A stretch of 64,000 nt of DNA from Sphingomonas pituitosa NBRC 102491 (GTDB lineage Bacteria > Pseudomonadota > Alphaproteobacteria > Sphingomonadales > Sphingomonadaceae), in contig NZ_BCYY01000026.1 of NCBI RefSeq assembly GCF_001598435.1, positions 1 through 64,000 of the forward strand, written 5' to 3'. Under the pieces are notes generated by a model, which did no database searches, was not told the DNA's origin, and worked only from the letters and a program-made list of their open reading frames with translations. This document shows, one piece after another, positions 54,072-62,719 of this stretch; position 1 is the first letter of the stretch; each line of letters opens with the position of its first letter. Position numbers and translations under genes: made by a program.

Positions 54072-54175
54072 GTACGGCTCGTGTCCCCCCTTTCGCGATG
54101 CCGTGCGACGCGCCTTCGGGCGTGTCTCCTCCCTGAACCTTGGCCACCTCGTGGGTAACCACGAGGTGGTTTTTT
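54072..54175 (+). ncRNA. Predicted small RNA with anti-Shine-Dalgarno CUCCUCCC motif
   Basis: This intergenic stretch has the full layout of a trans-acting small RNA of about 104 nucleotides. It has an upstream promoter, then a hairpin with an 8-bp stem and a cUUCGg tetraloop (GACGCGCC-TTCG-GGCGTGTC, about 54107-54126). A single-stranded-looking TCTCCTCCC (54125-54133) follows, then an 11-bp terminator stem with a GUAA loop (CCACCTCGTGG-GTAA-CCACGAGGTGG, 54144-54169) and six T residues. The CUCCUCCC motif is that of the alphaproteobacterial cuckoo/CcsR-type sRNAs, which can pair with ribosome binding sites. No reading frame of note spans it. Confidence 0.7.
54144..54175 (+). terminator. Rho-independent terminator of the small RNA
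   Basis: A perfect 11-bp stem, CCACCTCGTGG and CCACGAGGTGG, has a GTAA tetraloop followed by six T residues. It is the strongest intrinsic terminator in the window. Confidence 0.92.
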
Positions 54176-54184
54176 ATGTGCGGT

Positions 54185-55030
54185 TCATTCCGCCGCCAGC
54201 GCGTCGGGCAGGGCCTCGTCGGCCAGGGCGTCGATGGTCGCGCGGAGCAGCGCCGTCATGGTCGCCGCGCCCGCACCGAGTTCGTCCAGCGCCGCATCCA
54301 GATAGAGCGATCGATCGAATTCCAGCTGCAGGGCATGCACGCCGCGGCGGGGATCGCCGTGCCGTTCGAGGATGTGCCCACCGGCATAGGGCGCGTTCGA
54401 TGCGATGGCGACGCCGTGGCGCCGGGCCACGCCCTCTACCCGCGCACCGAACCGTGCGGCGGCCGAGCGGCCGAAGCGATCGCCGATTACCAGCCGTGGC
54501 GCGCTTTCCGGCGCCCCCAGCGGGGGCATCGAATGCACGTCGAGCAGCACCGCGATGCCGAACCGGGCCCGTGCCGCTGCCAGCGCTTCGCCCAGCGCCA
54601 GATGATAGGGGCGATGATCGGCAAGGATGCGCGCCGTCACATCCTCGCCGGCGAAGCGACCCCGCCACAGCTGGCCCAGCGTGCCGACCCGCCGTGGCAC
54701 CAGCCCCAGGCCGCTGCGCACCTTGGTGGAGAGCGGCCGGCCAAGCAGGTTTGCGCCTTCGTCGATCTGGGGATCGCGTTCATGTTCGGCGCGGTTGAGG
54801 TCGATCCAGGCGCGGGCGCGGGTGGCGACGAACAGCGTCTCCTCGCGTCGCGCGGCGAGCGCCAGCGAATCGGCGTGGCGATCCTCCAGCGCCCGCAGGG
54901 CGACGGCGGGGACCCGCAGCGCGGCGAGCAGCGCGTCCGGATAGTCGCGCCCGCCATGGGGCACGGAGAGCACCACGGGGCTTTCCGGCGGTACCGGCCC
55001 GTAGCGATCGAAGCTGGCGGCGCGAGTCAC
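54185..55030 (-). CDS. N-formylglutamate amidohydrolase
   Basis: The 281-residue protein belongs to the family that hydrolyses N-formyl-L-glutamate, the last step of one histidine-degradation route. VVLSVPHGGRDYPDALLAAL contains the His of the metal site, ARAWIDLNRAEHERDPQIDE the conserved Arg/Asp/Asn box, and VLLDVHSMPPLGAP the second His. No other hut genes are adjacent. It is divergent from cpdR, an arrangement often seen in alphaproteobacteria. Its 3' end faces the small-RNA terminator. Confidence 0.88.
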   Translation of the reverse strand: MTRAASFDRYGPVPPESPVVLSVPHGGRDYPDALLAALRVPAVALRALEDRHADSLALAARREETLFVATRARAWIDLNRAEHERDPQIDEGANLLGRPLSTKVRSGLGLVPRRVGTLGQLWRGRFAGEDVTARILADHRPYHLALGEALAAARARFGIAVLLDVHSMPPLGAPESAPRLVIGDRFGRSAAARFGARVEGVARRHGVAIASNAPYAGGHILERHGDPRRGVHALQLEFDRSLYLDAALDELGAGAATMTALLRATIDALADEALPDALAAE

Positions 55031-55143
55031 GGGGGCAGCCTAGGCCGCGGCGGCCGACCGGGCAACGCATGGGGCGGCTTCGGCTGGAAAATCTTAAGGT
55101 CTTCGCTCATAAGGAACCAGCGGTTGGTACCGATGGGGTGAAG

Positions 55144-55518
55144 ATGATCCGGATTCTGCTGGCCGAGGACGACCGCGTGATGCGCGAATACCTCACCCGT
55201 GCGCTGGAGCGCTCGGGCTATGCGGTCAGCGCTGTCGACCGCGGGACGGCGGCGGTGCCGCTGCTCGAGACCGAACGATTCGACCTGCTGCTCACCGACA
55301 TCGTGATGCCCGAGATGGACGGGATCGAACTTGCCCAGCGCGCGGCCGAGATCGCGCCGGAAATGCGGGTGATGTTCATCACCGGCTTCGCCGCGGTGAC
55401 GCTGCGCGCCGGCAAGCAGGTGCCGCAGGCGCGCGTGCTTTCCAAGCCGTTCCACCTGCGTGACCTGGTGCTGGAGGTGGACCGGATGTTCGAATCGGAG
55501 AATGTGGGGCTGAACTGA
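55144..55518 (+). CDS. cpdR: Single-domain response regulator CpdR
   Basis: The 124-residue protein is a receiver domain with no output domain. It has the acidic pair in LLAEDDRVMREYLTRALERS, phospho-acceptor Asp52 in LLLTDIVMPEMDG, the switch Thr in VMFITGFAAVTLRAG, and Lys in LSKPFHLRDLV. The residues match CpdR, which in its unphosphorylated form delivers regulators to ClpXP at the cell pole in Caulobacter. The ATG at 55144 gives this start. Its position beside the amidohydrolase gene and before a tRNA is often conserved. Confidence 0.92.
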   Translation: MIRILLAEDDRVMREYLTRALERSGYAVSAVDRGTAAVPLLETERFDLLLTDIVMPEMDGIELAQRAAEIAPEMRVMFITGFAAVTLRAGKQVPQARVLSKPFHLRDLVLEVDRMFESENVGLN

Positions 55519-55528
55519 AATTAGCGCT

Positions 55529-55556
55529 TGCGCGGGGGGCGGACCCCCGCTAGAGG
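55529..55556 (+). promoter_or_regulatory. Candidate promoter for tRNA-Val, with an inverted repeat in the spacer
   Basis: TTGCGC (55529-55534) and TAGAGG (55551-55556) lie 16 bases apart. Between them is a hairpin GCGGGGG/CCCCCGC that may instead be the tail terminator of cpdR. The spacing to the tRNA 5' end (about 18 bases) suits a tRNA promoter. Confidence 0.45.
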
Positions 55557-55573
55557 CGCGCTTCCCGAGTTTC

Positions 55574-55648
55574 GGGCGCGTAGCTCAGTGGTAGAGCACT
55601 GTGTTGACATCGCAGGGGTCGCAAGTTCAATCCTTGCCGCGCCCACCA
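55574..55648 (+). tRNA. tRNA-Val (anticodon GAC)
   Basis: The 75-nt cloverleaf has the acceptor stem GGGCGCG/CGCGCCC followed by ACCA, the D-arm TAGCTCAGTGGTAGAGCA, and the anticodon stem CTGTG/CGCAG around the 7-base loop TTGACAT (anticodon GAC). The T-arm is GCAAGTTCAATCCTTGC. GAC decodes GTC and GTT valine codons. The 3' CCA is encoded. Confidence 0.97.
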
Positions 55649-55653
55649 TCAAA

Positions 55654-55687
55654 GACCCCGCCAGCCCCACGGCTTGGCGGGGTTTTT
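55654..55687 (+). terminator. Rho-independent terminator after tRNA-Val
   Basis: The stem GACCCCGCCAGCC with GGCTTGGCGGGGTT has a short CCAC loop and is followed by a run of six T. It ends the tRNA transcript. Confidence 0.92.
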
Positions 55688-55953
55688 TGTTGTCTGCGGG
55701 CCGAGTGGCTGGGCCGGAGCCGCCGTTGGCTTCCGCGATTCGGCTCGGTCGAAATGCTCGCATTGCGGTCGAGCGAGTGCGCATTTCCGGGAAACGAGGC
55801 CCGCCGCCGCACCCGCCTATTGTGTATCTCCGGCGTTGATTTTTGTGCTAGCGCGCCCACCTTTCGGGCATGCGCGGTGCGCCATGGTGGTCGCCTCGAA
55901 GGGATGCAGGCACGTAGGCGGCGCAAGGGTCGCACGGGGTAGGGGAAGCGCGA
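55688..55953. other. Intergenic region before the glycosyltransferase operon
   Basis: About 265 bases lie between the tRNA terminator and the TTG start at 55954. I see no gene and no strong dyad. It presumably carries the promoter of the following operon, but I cannot place it. Confidence 0.3.
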
Positions 55954-57111
55954 TTGTCGCCAAAGGATAGTAGCGGGGGCCTCCGCGTTCTGACGTTCCT
56001 GCACAGCTTCGCGCCGGGCGGAGTGGAGCGCGTGGCCTTGCGTCTGGTGCGGCACTGGCGGGCGGAAGGCGTGGACGCCCCCTTGTTCCTTGGCCGCGAA
56101 GACGGCGCGATGCGCGACGAGTTCGCCGACATTGCCTATGACCTGCCCCGCCAGCCCCGCGTCAGCCAGGCTTCCTGGGAAACCCTCTGGATGATCCTGC
56201 GGCTGCCCGCCGCGATCCGGCGGCTGCGCCCCGACATCCTGTTCGTTGCCGGTTCCACCTACACCATCGTCGCCGTGGCGATGACCCTGCTGCTCGGGCG
56301 CAACTGCCCGCCGGTCGTCGTCAAGGTAAGCAACGATCTCGCGCGCCGCGATCTCAACCCGGTCGGCCGCTTCTTCTGGCGGACGTGGCTGCACATCCAG
56401 GCACGGTGCGCGCACAGCTGGGTGGTGATGGACGAATCGATGGTGCCGGAATTGCCGCCCGCCATGGCGCGCCGCGGCCATGTGGTGCACGACCCGGCGA
56501 TCTCCGCCGAGCAGCTGCTGCCCGATCGCGGACCCCGGCCGGGCGGCCCTCGGCGCTTCGTCGCGATCGGGCGGCTGGTGGCGCAGAAGCACTTCGCGCT
56601 GATGCTGCGCGCCTTCGCCCGCGCGGTACAGCCCGGCGAGACGCTGACGATTTTCGGTGACGGGGCGGAGCGCGCGGCGCTGGAAGCGCTCGCGGCCACG
56701 CTTGGAATTGCCGACCGGGTGCACTTCGCCGGCCATGTCGCCGACGCGCCGGCGCGGCTGGGGGAGTTCGACGTGCTGTTGATGTCGTCGCGGTACGAGG
56801 GCGTGCCGGCGGTGGTGATCGAGGCGCTCGCGGCCGGGCTGGCCGTGGTGTCGACCGATTGCGGCGCCGGCTTGCGCAGCCTGCTGGGCCAGGGGCGTTT
56901 CGGCACCATCGTGCCCCAGAACGAAACCCTGCTGGCGGACGCGATCCGGACGGCGCCGACGACGCCGCCGGAACGCACCGCGCTGCTCGAGTCGCTCCAG
57001 CGCTTCACCATCGAACGCTCCGCACAGGCCTATCTGGCGCTGTTCGAGGCGGCTGCGGCCGGCCGCACCAGCGTTCCGCCGCTGCGGCTGGAGCAAGAGG
57101 CGTCCGCATGA
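55954..57111 (+). CDS. GT4-family glycosyltransferase
   Basis: The 385-residue GT-B enzyme has the N-terminal LRVLTFLHSFAPGGVERVAL, of the glycine-rich donor-binding type. The C-terminal donor domain has RRFVAIGRLVAQKHFALML, TLTIFGDGAERAALEAL and the E-x7-E motif SSRYEGVPAVVIEALAAGLAVV. The start is a TTG at 55954 preceded by a GGGGA-type site. Its stop overlaps the ATG of the membrane-protein gene (ATGA), so both work together. The sugar and acceptor are unknown; exopolysaccharide or glycolipid synthesis is likely. Confidence 0.9.
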   Translation: MSPKDSSGGLRVLTFLHSFAPGGVERVALRLVRHWRAEGVDAPLFLGREDGAMRDEFADIAYDLPRQPRVSQASWETLWMILRLPAAIRRLRPDILFVAGSTYTIVAVAMTLLLGRNCPPVVVKVSNDLARRDLNPVGRFFWRTWLHIQARCAHSWVVMDESMVPELPPAMARRGHVVHDPAISAEQLLPDRGPRPGGPRRFVAIGRLVAQKHFALMLRAFARAVQPGETLTIFGDGAERAALEALAATLGIADRVHFAGHVADAPARLGEFDVLLMSSRYEGVPAVVIEALAAGLAVVSTDCGAGLRSLLGQGRFGTIVPQNETLLADAIRTAPTTPPERTALLESLQRFTIERSAQAYLALFEAAAAGRTSVPPLRLEQEASA

Positions 57112-58031
57112 AGTCTCCGATACGGGCGGTGCGCGATGCCTATGCGTCGCTGTCCGCCACCACGCGCGAGCGGATCCTTGCGGTCGTCGGGCTCGCCTTT
57201 TCTGCGGCAATTCTCGTTGCCGTGTTCTGGCAGCTGGACGGGCTGGACTTCACCGTGCTCACCCGCACGCCGCGCAACCCCATCTTCTGGCTCTGCTTCG
57301 TCGCCACCTATGTGCTGGGCCCCGTGATGGACTGGCTGATCCTGCGCCGGATCTGGGGCATCGGGATCGGCGCATTTCCGGCGCTGCTGCGCAAGCAGGC
57401 GGCGAACGAAGTGGTGCTCGGCTATTCGGGCGATGCGCAGCTCTATGTCTGGGCGCGGCGGAAGCTGGGTCCGGAAGGGCGGCCGTTCGAGACCTTGCGC
57501 GACGTTGCCGTCACCTCCGCCCTGGCCGGCAATCTCGTGACGCTGGCGATGATGGTGCTGAACGCGCCGATCGTGCAGGGGCTCGCCAAGGGCACGTTGT
57601 TCACCACGCTGCTGATCTCGACCGGAACGATCGTCCTGTCGTCGCTCGCCATCTTCTTCTTGCGCCGGGTGGTGTTCGCACTCCCGCCGCGCCTGATCGC
57701 CGAGACGCTCGGCATCCATACCGTGCGCATCCTGCTGAGCCTGGTGCTTACCGCGCTGCTGTGGAAGCTGCTGCTGCCCGTGGTGCCCGCGGCGGCGCTG
57801 TTCCTGGTGGGTACGCTGCGGATGATGCTTTCGCGGCTGCCCTTCGTGCCTGCGCGCGAGGCGCTGCTCGCACCCCTGATCGTCGCCCTGCTCGGCGATT
57901 CGGCGGGGCTGGCGGGGGCGGTGCTGTTCGTCGCCACGCTGATGCTGGCGGCGCATGTCGTCGTCGGCGGGGTGGCGGCGCTGGCGGACATGGTCACCCG
58001 CTCCAAACCGGGATTGCCGGAGCCGCGCTGA
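57108..58031 (+). CDS. Polytopic membrane protein partner of the glycosyltransferase
   Basis: The 307-residue protein has about eight hydrophobic segments (for example residues 24-44, IRERILAVVGL-type, then PIFWLCFVATYVLGPVMDWL and AGNLVTLAMMVLNAPIV). The pattern resembles the membrane part of lysylphosphatidylglycerol-synthase-like or UPF0104 proteins, sometimes found next to glycosyltransferases, but I cannot assign it firmly. It overlaps the upstream gene by four bases (ATGA), so translation is coupled, and its product likely handles the sugar-lipid or polymer made by that enzyme. Confidence 0.7.
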   Translation: MKSPIRAVRDAYASLSATTRERILAVVGLAFSAAILVAVFWQLDGLDFTVLTRTPRNPIFWLCFVATYVLGPVMDWLILRRIWGIGIGAFPALLRKQAANEVVLGYSGDAQLYVWARRKLGPEGRPFETLRDVAVTSALAGNLVTLAMMVLNAPIVQGLAKGTLFTTLLISTGTIVLSSLAIFFLRRVVFALPPRLIAETLGIHTVRILLSLVLTALLWKLLLPVVPAAALFLVGTLRMMLSRLPFVPAREALLAPLIVALLGDSAGLAGAVLFVATLMLAAHVVVGGVAALADMVTRSKPGLPEPR

Positions 58032-58101
58032 ACAAAAAGGGTCTGGCGCCGGCGCGGTCCAGCCGCCATCAGCCGCGCCGGACGGGCGAAAAGGACAGGT
58101 G

Positions 58102-59322
58102 ATGGCGAAGACGGCGCTGGTGATCGGCGCATTGCTGGCAGGGGTGGCGCTGGGTTTTTCCGCGCGCTGGCCGGCGGGCGCGTTTCTGGTGCCGTGGATC
58201 GACCTGCTCGCGCCCATCGGCGCCTTCTGGATCCGCGCGCTGACCATGACGCTGGTGCCGCTGGTGTTCGCGCTGGTGGTCAGCGGGGTGGTCAATGCCG
58301 TGCGCCACGGCGAGGGCGGGCGGCTGCTCGCGACGAGCTTCGCCGTGTTCCTGCCGATGCTGGTACTGGCGGCGCTGCTCGCCTGGGGCGCGCTGGAGAT
58401 CGTGCTGTGGCTCTTCCCGCTGGGGCCCGATCCGCTCGCCGGCCTGCTGACCGCCGGCCCGCCGGCGGTGCCGCACGTGCCCAGTGCGTCCGAGCAGATC
58501 CTCGCCATCCTTCCCGAAAATCCGATCGCGGCGGCGGCCGGCGGGCAGATGCTGCCGCTGGTGGTGTTCGCGGTGCTGCTGGGCGTGGCACTGGCGCGGA
58601 CCGGCGGCACCGGGCTGACGGCAGTGATCGACGAACTCGCCAAGGCGATGACGCGCATCGTCGACTGGATCCTGCTGGCCGCGCCGATCGGTATCTTCGT
58701 GCTGGCGATGGGCGCGGGCAAGGCGGCGGGCGCGAGTGTCGCCGGCGTGCTCGCGCGCGACGTCGCGGCGGAGATCCTGTTCTGCCTGATGGCGATCGGC
58801 ATGTGCTATCTGCTGGTGTTCGGCCTGCGCGCGATGCCGCTGGGACGCTTCGCCCGCGGCATCCTGCCCGCACAGGCGACGGCGGCGGGCACCTGCTCGT
58901 CGATGGCGACCGCGCCGGTCTCGATGGAGGTCGCGCTGAACGGCCTGAAGCTGCCGCAGGAAGTGGCGGGGACGACGCTGCCGCTCGCCATCTCCACCTT
59001 CCGGCTGGCGACGACCGGCGTGACGGTGATCGAGGTGTTCCTGGCGGCGCATGCGGCGGGCGTGCAGGCCTCGCCCGTGCAGTGGGTGCTGGCGGGCCTT
59101 TCCGCCGTCATCGCGGGCATCGCCACGCCGGGGCTGCCGGGCGCGGCGATCCTCTATGCCTGCGACGCGCCGGGCATGCAGATCCTCGGCGCGCCGCTGG
59201 CGATGATCCCGCTCTACATCGCGGTGTCGGCGATCCCGGACATGTTCATCACCACCGCCAGCGTCACCGGCCAGGTGACCGCGACGACCCTGGTCGCGCG
59301 GCTGGTCAGGCGAGGGCGCTGA
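58102..59322 (+). CDS. Dicarboxylate/amino acid:cation symporter (DAACS family)
   Basis: The 406-residue transporter imports C4-dicarboxylates or acidic amino acids with protons or sodium. It has about eight helices with two re-entrant hairpins. The recognisable parts are WIRALTMTLVPLVFALVVSG, ILPENPIAAAAGGQMLPLVVFAVLLG (the first hairpin), TAAGTCSSMATAPVSME (the serine-rich loop) and STFRLATTGVTVIEVF. It is shorter at the ends than GltP/DctA. The ATG at 58102 follows AAAAGGACAGGTG. Its 3' end overlaps the convergent PhzF gene by 17 bases. Confidence 0.9.
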   Translation: MAKTALVIGALLAGVALGFSARWPAGAFLVPWIDLLAPIGAFWIRALTMTLVPLVFALVVSGVVNAVRHGEGGRLLATSFAVFLPMLVLAALLAWGALEIVLWLFPLGPDPLAGLLTAGPPAVPHVPSASEQILAILPENPIAAAAGGQMLPLVVFAVLLGVALARTGGTGLTAVIDELAKAMTRIVDWILLAAPIGIFVLAMGAGKAAGASVAGVLARDVAAEILFCLMAIGMCYLLVFGLRAMPLGRFARGILPAQATAAGTCSSMATAPVSMEVALNGLKLPQEVAGTTLPLAISTFRLATTGVTVIEVFLAAHAAGVQASPVQWVLAGLSAVIAGIATPGLPGAAILYACDAPGMQILGAPLAMIPLYIAVSAIPDMFITTASVTGQVTATTLVARLVRRGR

Positions 59323-60166
59323 GGCCGGGCAAACTGCCCTCGGCGATGGTCATGCTGCGGCCGCCGATCCAGGCCTGGCCGCCCGCGTCATAGTCGACGA
59401 AGATGCGGCCACGCCGATCGAGCCGGGTGCCCTGCGCAGCGACATAACCGCCGGTCACGCGGCCGCTGTCGTAGAGCCACTGCGCTGCCGAGGCGTTGAA
59501 GCTGCCGGTCACCGGATCCTCGATCACCGCGCCGAACGCCCCGCTGAAGATCGTGCGGATCTCCCAGTCGACGGGCCCGCCCGCCGGGTGCGCGCCGATC
59601 AGGCCGATCTCGATCCGCGCGTCCGCGTGGCGCACCGGTTCCACCGCCAGCACCGCCTCGGCAGAATCGAGCAGCACTGCGATCCAGCCCGGACCGTTGT
59701 CCGCCCAGGCGGCATCGACGATCGCGGCGGGATCGATCCGCAGCGCCTGCGCCAGCTTCGCCCGCGTGTCGCCGTCAACGGGCCCGCTGCGCAGCAGCGG
59801 CGGCGCGGCGAAGGCGAGCCGATCGGCGTCGCGGCGGATCGGGATCAGCCCCGCCCCGCATTGCTGGACGATCCGGTCCGGCGCGGCGGGCACGCCGCCT
59901 GCGGCCAGCCAGGCATGGCAGGCGCCAATCGTCGGATGGCCGGCAAAGGGCAACTCGCGGTCCAGCGTGAAGATGCGCGCGTGATAGTCCGCGCCTTCCA
60001 CGCTGGGCGGCAGCAGGAACACCGTCTCGCTCAGGTTGAACCAGCGGGTGATCGCCTGCATCGTCGCCGTGTCGAGATCGCCGCCGCCATGGACCACCGC
60101 CAGCGGATTGCCGGTGAACGGGCCGTCATGGAACACATCTACCAGCGAGAACGGCGGCGTCTTCAT
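59306..60166 (-). CDS. PhzF-family protein (isomerase/epimerase type)
   Basis: The 286-residue protein has the two-domain diaminopimelate-epimerase-like fold of PhzF. VDVFHDGPFTGNPLAVV opens the N-domain, and the catalytic Glu lies in RWFNLSETVFLLPPS. The C-domain holds DPVTGSFNASAAQWLY. Family members isomerise or close rings in small metabolites; no phenazine genes are present here. The start at 60166 has GGGGAG eight bases upstream; an ATG three codons further up lacks spacing to that site. Confidence 0.9.
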   Translation of the reverse strand: MKTPPFSLVDVFHDGPFTGNPLAVVHGGGDLDTATMQAITRWFNLSETVFLLPPSVEGADYHARIFTLDRELPFAGHPTIGACHAWLAAGGVPAAPDRIVQQCGAGLIPIRRDADRLAFAAPPLLRSGPVDGDTRAKLAQALRIDPAAIVDAAWADNGPGWIAVLLDSAEAVLAVEPVRHADARIEIGLIGAHPAGGPVDWEIRTIFSGAFGAVIEDPVTGSFNASAAQWLYDSGRVTGGYVAAQGTRLDRRGRIFVDYDAGGQAWIGGRSMTIAEGSLPGLSALA

Positions 60167-60236
60167 GCGGTGCATCTCCCCTGCCGCGGATGCGGCCTCG
60201 GCAGGGGATCGCCGATTGTGGGGGCGGTAGCAAGCC

Positions 60237-61016
60237 TCAGCCGGGCGATGCCGCCGATCCGGCGAGCAATCCGCCGTCCACCTGCAGTTCGGCGCCGGTG
60301 ATATAGGCCGCCTCGTCCGAAGCGAGCATCGCAGCGACGGCGGCGACTTCCTCCGGCAACCCGAAGCGCCGGAGCGGGGTGTCTGCGACGAGCGCTTCCA
60401 TCCGCGCCGCCCGATCGGGGCCGCTACCCAGCATCGGCTCCCACATCGGGGTTAGGATCGCGGCGGGGTGGATGCTGTTGCAGCGGATCTTCCAGCCCTG
60501 CTGCGCGCAGTAGAGCGCCACCGTCTTGCTGTGGTTGCGGATCGCCGCCTTCGAAGAGGCGTAGGCGGCCGCGCCCGGGATGCCCACCATGCCCGAGCGG
60601 GAGGCGATGTTGATGATCGAGCCCGTGCCCGCCGCCTTCATCGCGCCGATGGCATACCGGCAGCCGAGGAACGTGCCGTCGAGGTTGACGCGGTGCACCG
60701 CGCGCCAATCCTCCAGCGTGGCATGCTCGGGATCGTGGGGCGTCATGCCTGCTTCGAAGCCGGTCACGCCCGCATTGTTCACCACCACATCGGCCACGGG
60801 CACGATCATGGCCAATCGGGCCCAATCGCTTTCCTCGCGAACGTCCAGCGGCGCGAACCGGCATCCGAGTTCGCGGGCGGCGAGGGCGCCGGAATCCCCG
60901 TCCATGTCGGTCAGGATTACCTCGGCGCCCTCCGCCAGAAAGCGCGCGGTAATGGCGCGGCCGATGCCGCGGGCTGCGCCGGTGACGACGCAGGTCTTGT
61001 TGGTCAGTCGTTGCAT
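60237..61016 (-). CDS. Short-chain dehydrogenase/reductase
   Basis: The 259-residue SDR has the NAD(P)-binding loop [27 protein letters not shown], the catalytic serine in [11 protein letters not shown] and the Tyr/Lys pair in [14 protein letters not shown]. An acidic residue in LTDMDGDSG favours NAD. The length and the late [17 protein letters not shown] suggest the 7-alpha or 3-alpha/beta-hydroxysteroid and cyclohexanol group, but the substrate is undefined. It lies between the PhzF gene and the porin gene on the same strand. Confidence 0.92.
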   Translation of the reverse strand: MQRLTNKTCVVTGAARGIGRAITARFLAEGAEVILTDMDGDSGALAARELGCRFAPLDVREESDWARLAMIVPVADVVVNNAGVTGFEAGMTPHDPEHATLEDWRAVHRVNLDGTFLGCRYAIGAMKAAGTGSIINIASRSGMVGIPGAAAYASSKAAIRNHSKTVALYCAQQGWKIRCNSIHPAAILTPMWEPMLGSGPDRAARMEALVADTPLRRFGLPEEVAAVAAMLASDEAAYITGAELQVDGGLLAGSAASPG

Positions 61017-61170
61017 GATGGTCTCGAAAACAGGGTCCAGGGGCGCGGCGCGTGCCGCGGGCTGCCAGGTGCCGCTTCAGCGGTGACGGTGGACCATGTC
61101 GAGAACTCCGGAATACCCGTTGATGGTAGGCCGGCGCGGCGGGAAGGGCAAGCGGGCGCCCGACAGCCTT

Positions 61171-61204
61171 GCGGCCGCCGCTCCCGGGGGGAGCGACGGC
61201 CGCG
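61171..61204 (-). terminator. Terminator hairpin after the porin gene
   Basis: A stem of about 15 bp, GCGGCCGCCGCTCCC with GGGAGCGACGGCCGC and a single mismatch, lies within 20 bases downstream of the porin stop (minus strand). Confidence 0.7.
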
Positions 61205-61222
61205 CAGCAGCATCCGATCGGA

Positions 61223-62719
61223 TCAGAAGGTGATGCCGAAGCCGGCGCTGATCGTCTCGCCGCTGTCCTTGCCCGTGAACGAGCCGGCGCGGTTGTTGGT
61301 CTTCCAGTGGATCAGGTTCAGCTGCAGGCGCATGATGCTGTCCAGATACCAGTTGGTGCCGATCGTCGCGGCTTCGCCCTTGGTCGCGTTCGGGATGCCC
61401 GAATATTCGAGATTCTCGTAGCGGGCGAGCACTTCGATCGCGCCGGGGCCGCCATCGAACACTGGCCGCAGCACGCGCGGCTGGGCGAAGGTGCCGAGGC
61501 GCGGATTGTACGGCGGCAGGTCGCCGGTGACGAAGAAGCCGGTGGAAAGGCTCCAGGCCTTGCTCTCGAAGTCCGGGCGACCGGCGTTGAGGTGTGCGAC
61601 GCGCTTGCCCGCTTCGCCCATCACCCACAGCGAGCCGACATAGCCGCCGAGTTCCGCGCCATAGCCGGTGGTGCCGGTGCCGCCGACCAGCGTGCCGGTC
61701 TGCACGCGCAGGTTGCCGTTGAAGCGGCCGCCGATCACGGTGTTGCGGGTCAGCGTGCCCGGGCCGCGCGACGACAGCGCCTCGTCGAAGCCCCACAGGC
61801 CGACATGGACGATCGAGCGATCGGTCTTGAACGGGTTCCAGTGGACGCGGCCCAGCACGGTGCGGCTGTCATTGATCGCCTGGGTGGCGTCGACCGCGTC
61901 GCCGCTGATCGTGACGGAAGCGTGGCCGGTCTTCCAGAACAGGCGCGGCATGAGGGCGATGCCGTAGAAGCCGCGCTGCGGGATGATCGAGGTGGCGACG
62001 ACGTTGCGTTCCAGGAACGGCGGCGCGTCCGAACCGCTCGAACCTTCGAAGCTGCGGTCGTTGAACATGTTGCCGAAGCGGACGTCGTACGAGACCTTGC
62101 CCACATCGTTGCGCCAGCCGACGAACATCGTGCCGACGTCGGAGGTGTTGTCCGCAAAGTCGTTTTCGAACTGGTAGAAGAAGTGCGGACCGACCGCGCC
62201 CTCGATACCGATACGCAGTGCGCGGGCACCGGTCGTCGTGATGTTGCGGGCGTCGTAGTTCGATCCGAAGGTCGAACTGACATGGTTGATGATACGGCCG
62301 CGCATCTTGAACAGGAACTTGCCGTCCGCCGAACGGAAGATCGGCAGGCCGCCGCGCCATTCGGTGGTGACGTTGGCGTTCGCCGCGGCGCGCGCCTGGG
62401 CGACGCTCTGATCGGCGGGGCCCACGGGGGCGAGCTGCGGCGCGAAGGAATCGGCGATCGCCTCGTCATTGGCGGTGGCGGCGCGCTTCACCTGGGCGCC
62501 CTGCGGTACGCTCACGGGAGCGGCGGCGCGGGCCACGGGCGCTGCTGCCGGCGCGCTTTCGATCTTGTCGAGCCGGGCGCGGAGTGCGGCGATCTCTTCC
62601 GCCTGCGCCTTGAGCAGCTTCACCAGTTCGGCCTGATCGCTCGGCCCGCTCTGCGCAAAGGCCGGCGCGGCGAGCAGCAAGGCGGACACGGCCGCACCCG
62701 CCAGCAATTTCGTTTTCAT
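61223..62719 (-). CDS. OprO/OprP-type porin
   Basis: The 498-residue outer-membrane protein has a signal peptide (MKTKLLAGAAVSALLLAAPA, cleavage after AFAQ). An N-terminal coiled coil of about 30 residues follows (ELVKLLKAQAEEIAALRARL), then a 16-stranded-type barrel rich in aromatic pairs (FFYQFENDFADN, WMGEAGKR, YENLEYSG). This N-terminal coil plus barrel is the OprO/OprP (phosphate- or pyrophosphate-selective) family. Which anion passes is not shown. The start at 62719 is fixed by the signal peptide. The 300-base region upstream probably holds its promoter. Confidence 0.9.
   Translation of the reverse strand: MKTKLLAGAAVSALLLAAPAFAQSGPSDQAELVKLLKAQAEEIAALRARLDKIESAPAAAPVARAAAPVSVPQGAQVKRAATANDEAIADSFAPQLAPVGPADQSVAQARAAANANVTTEWRGGLPIFRSADGKFLFKMRGRIINHVSSTFGSNYDARNITTTGARALRIGIEGAVGPHFFYQFENDFADNTSDVGTMFVGWRNDVGKVSYDVRFGNMFNDRSFEGSSGSDAPPFLERNVVATSIIPQRGFYGIALMPRLFWKTGHASVTISGDAVDATQAINDSRTVLGRVHWNPFKTDRSIVHVGLWGFDEALSSRGPGTLTRNTVIGGRFNGNLRVQTGTLVGGTGTTGYGAELGGYVGSLWVMGEAGKRVAHLNAGRPDFESKAWSLSTGFFVTGDLPPYNPRLGTFAQPRVLRPVFDGGPGAIEVLARYENLEYSGIPNATKGEAATIGTNWYLDSIMRLQLNLIHWKTNNRAGSFTGKDSGETISAGFGITF

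Noticed and set aside
54072-54175. The small RNA as 4.5S (SRP) RNA or 6S RNA
   Set aside because: It lacks the conserved SRP tetraloop region and the long open bubble of 6S RNA.
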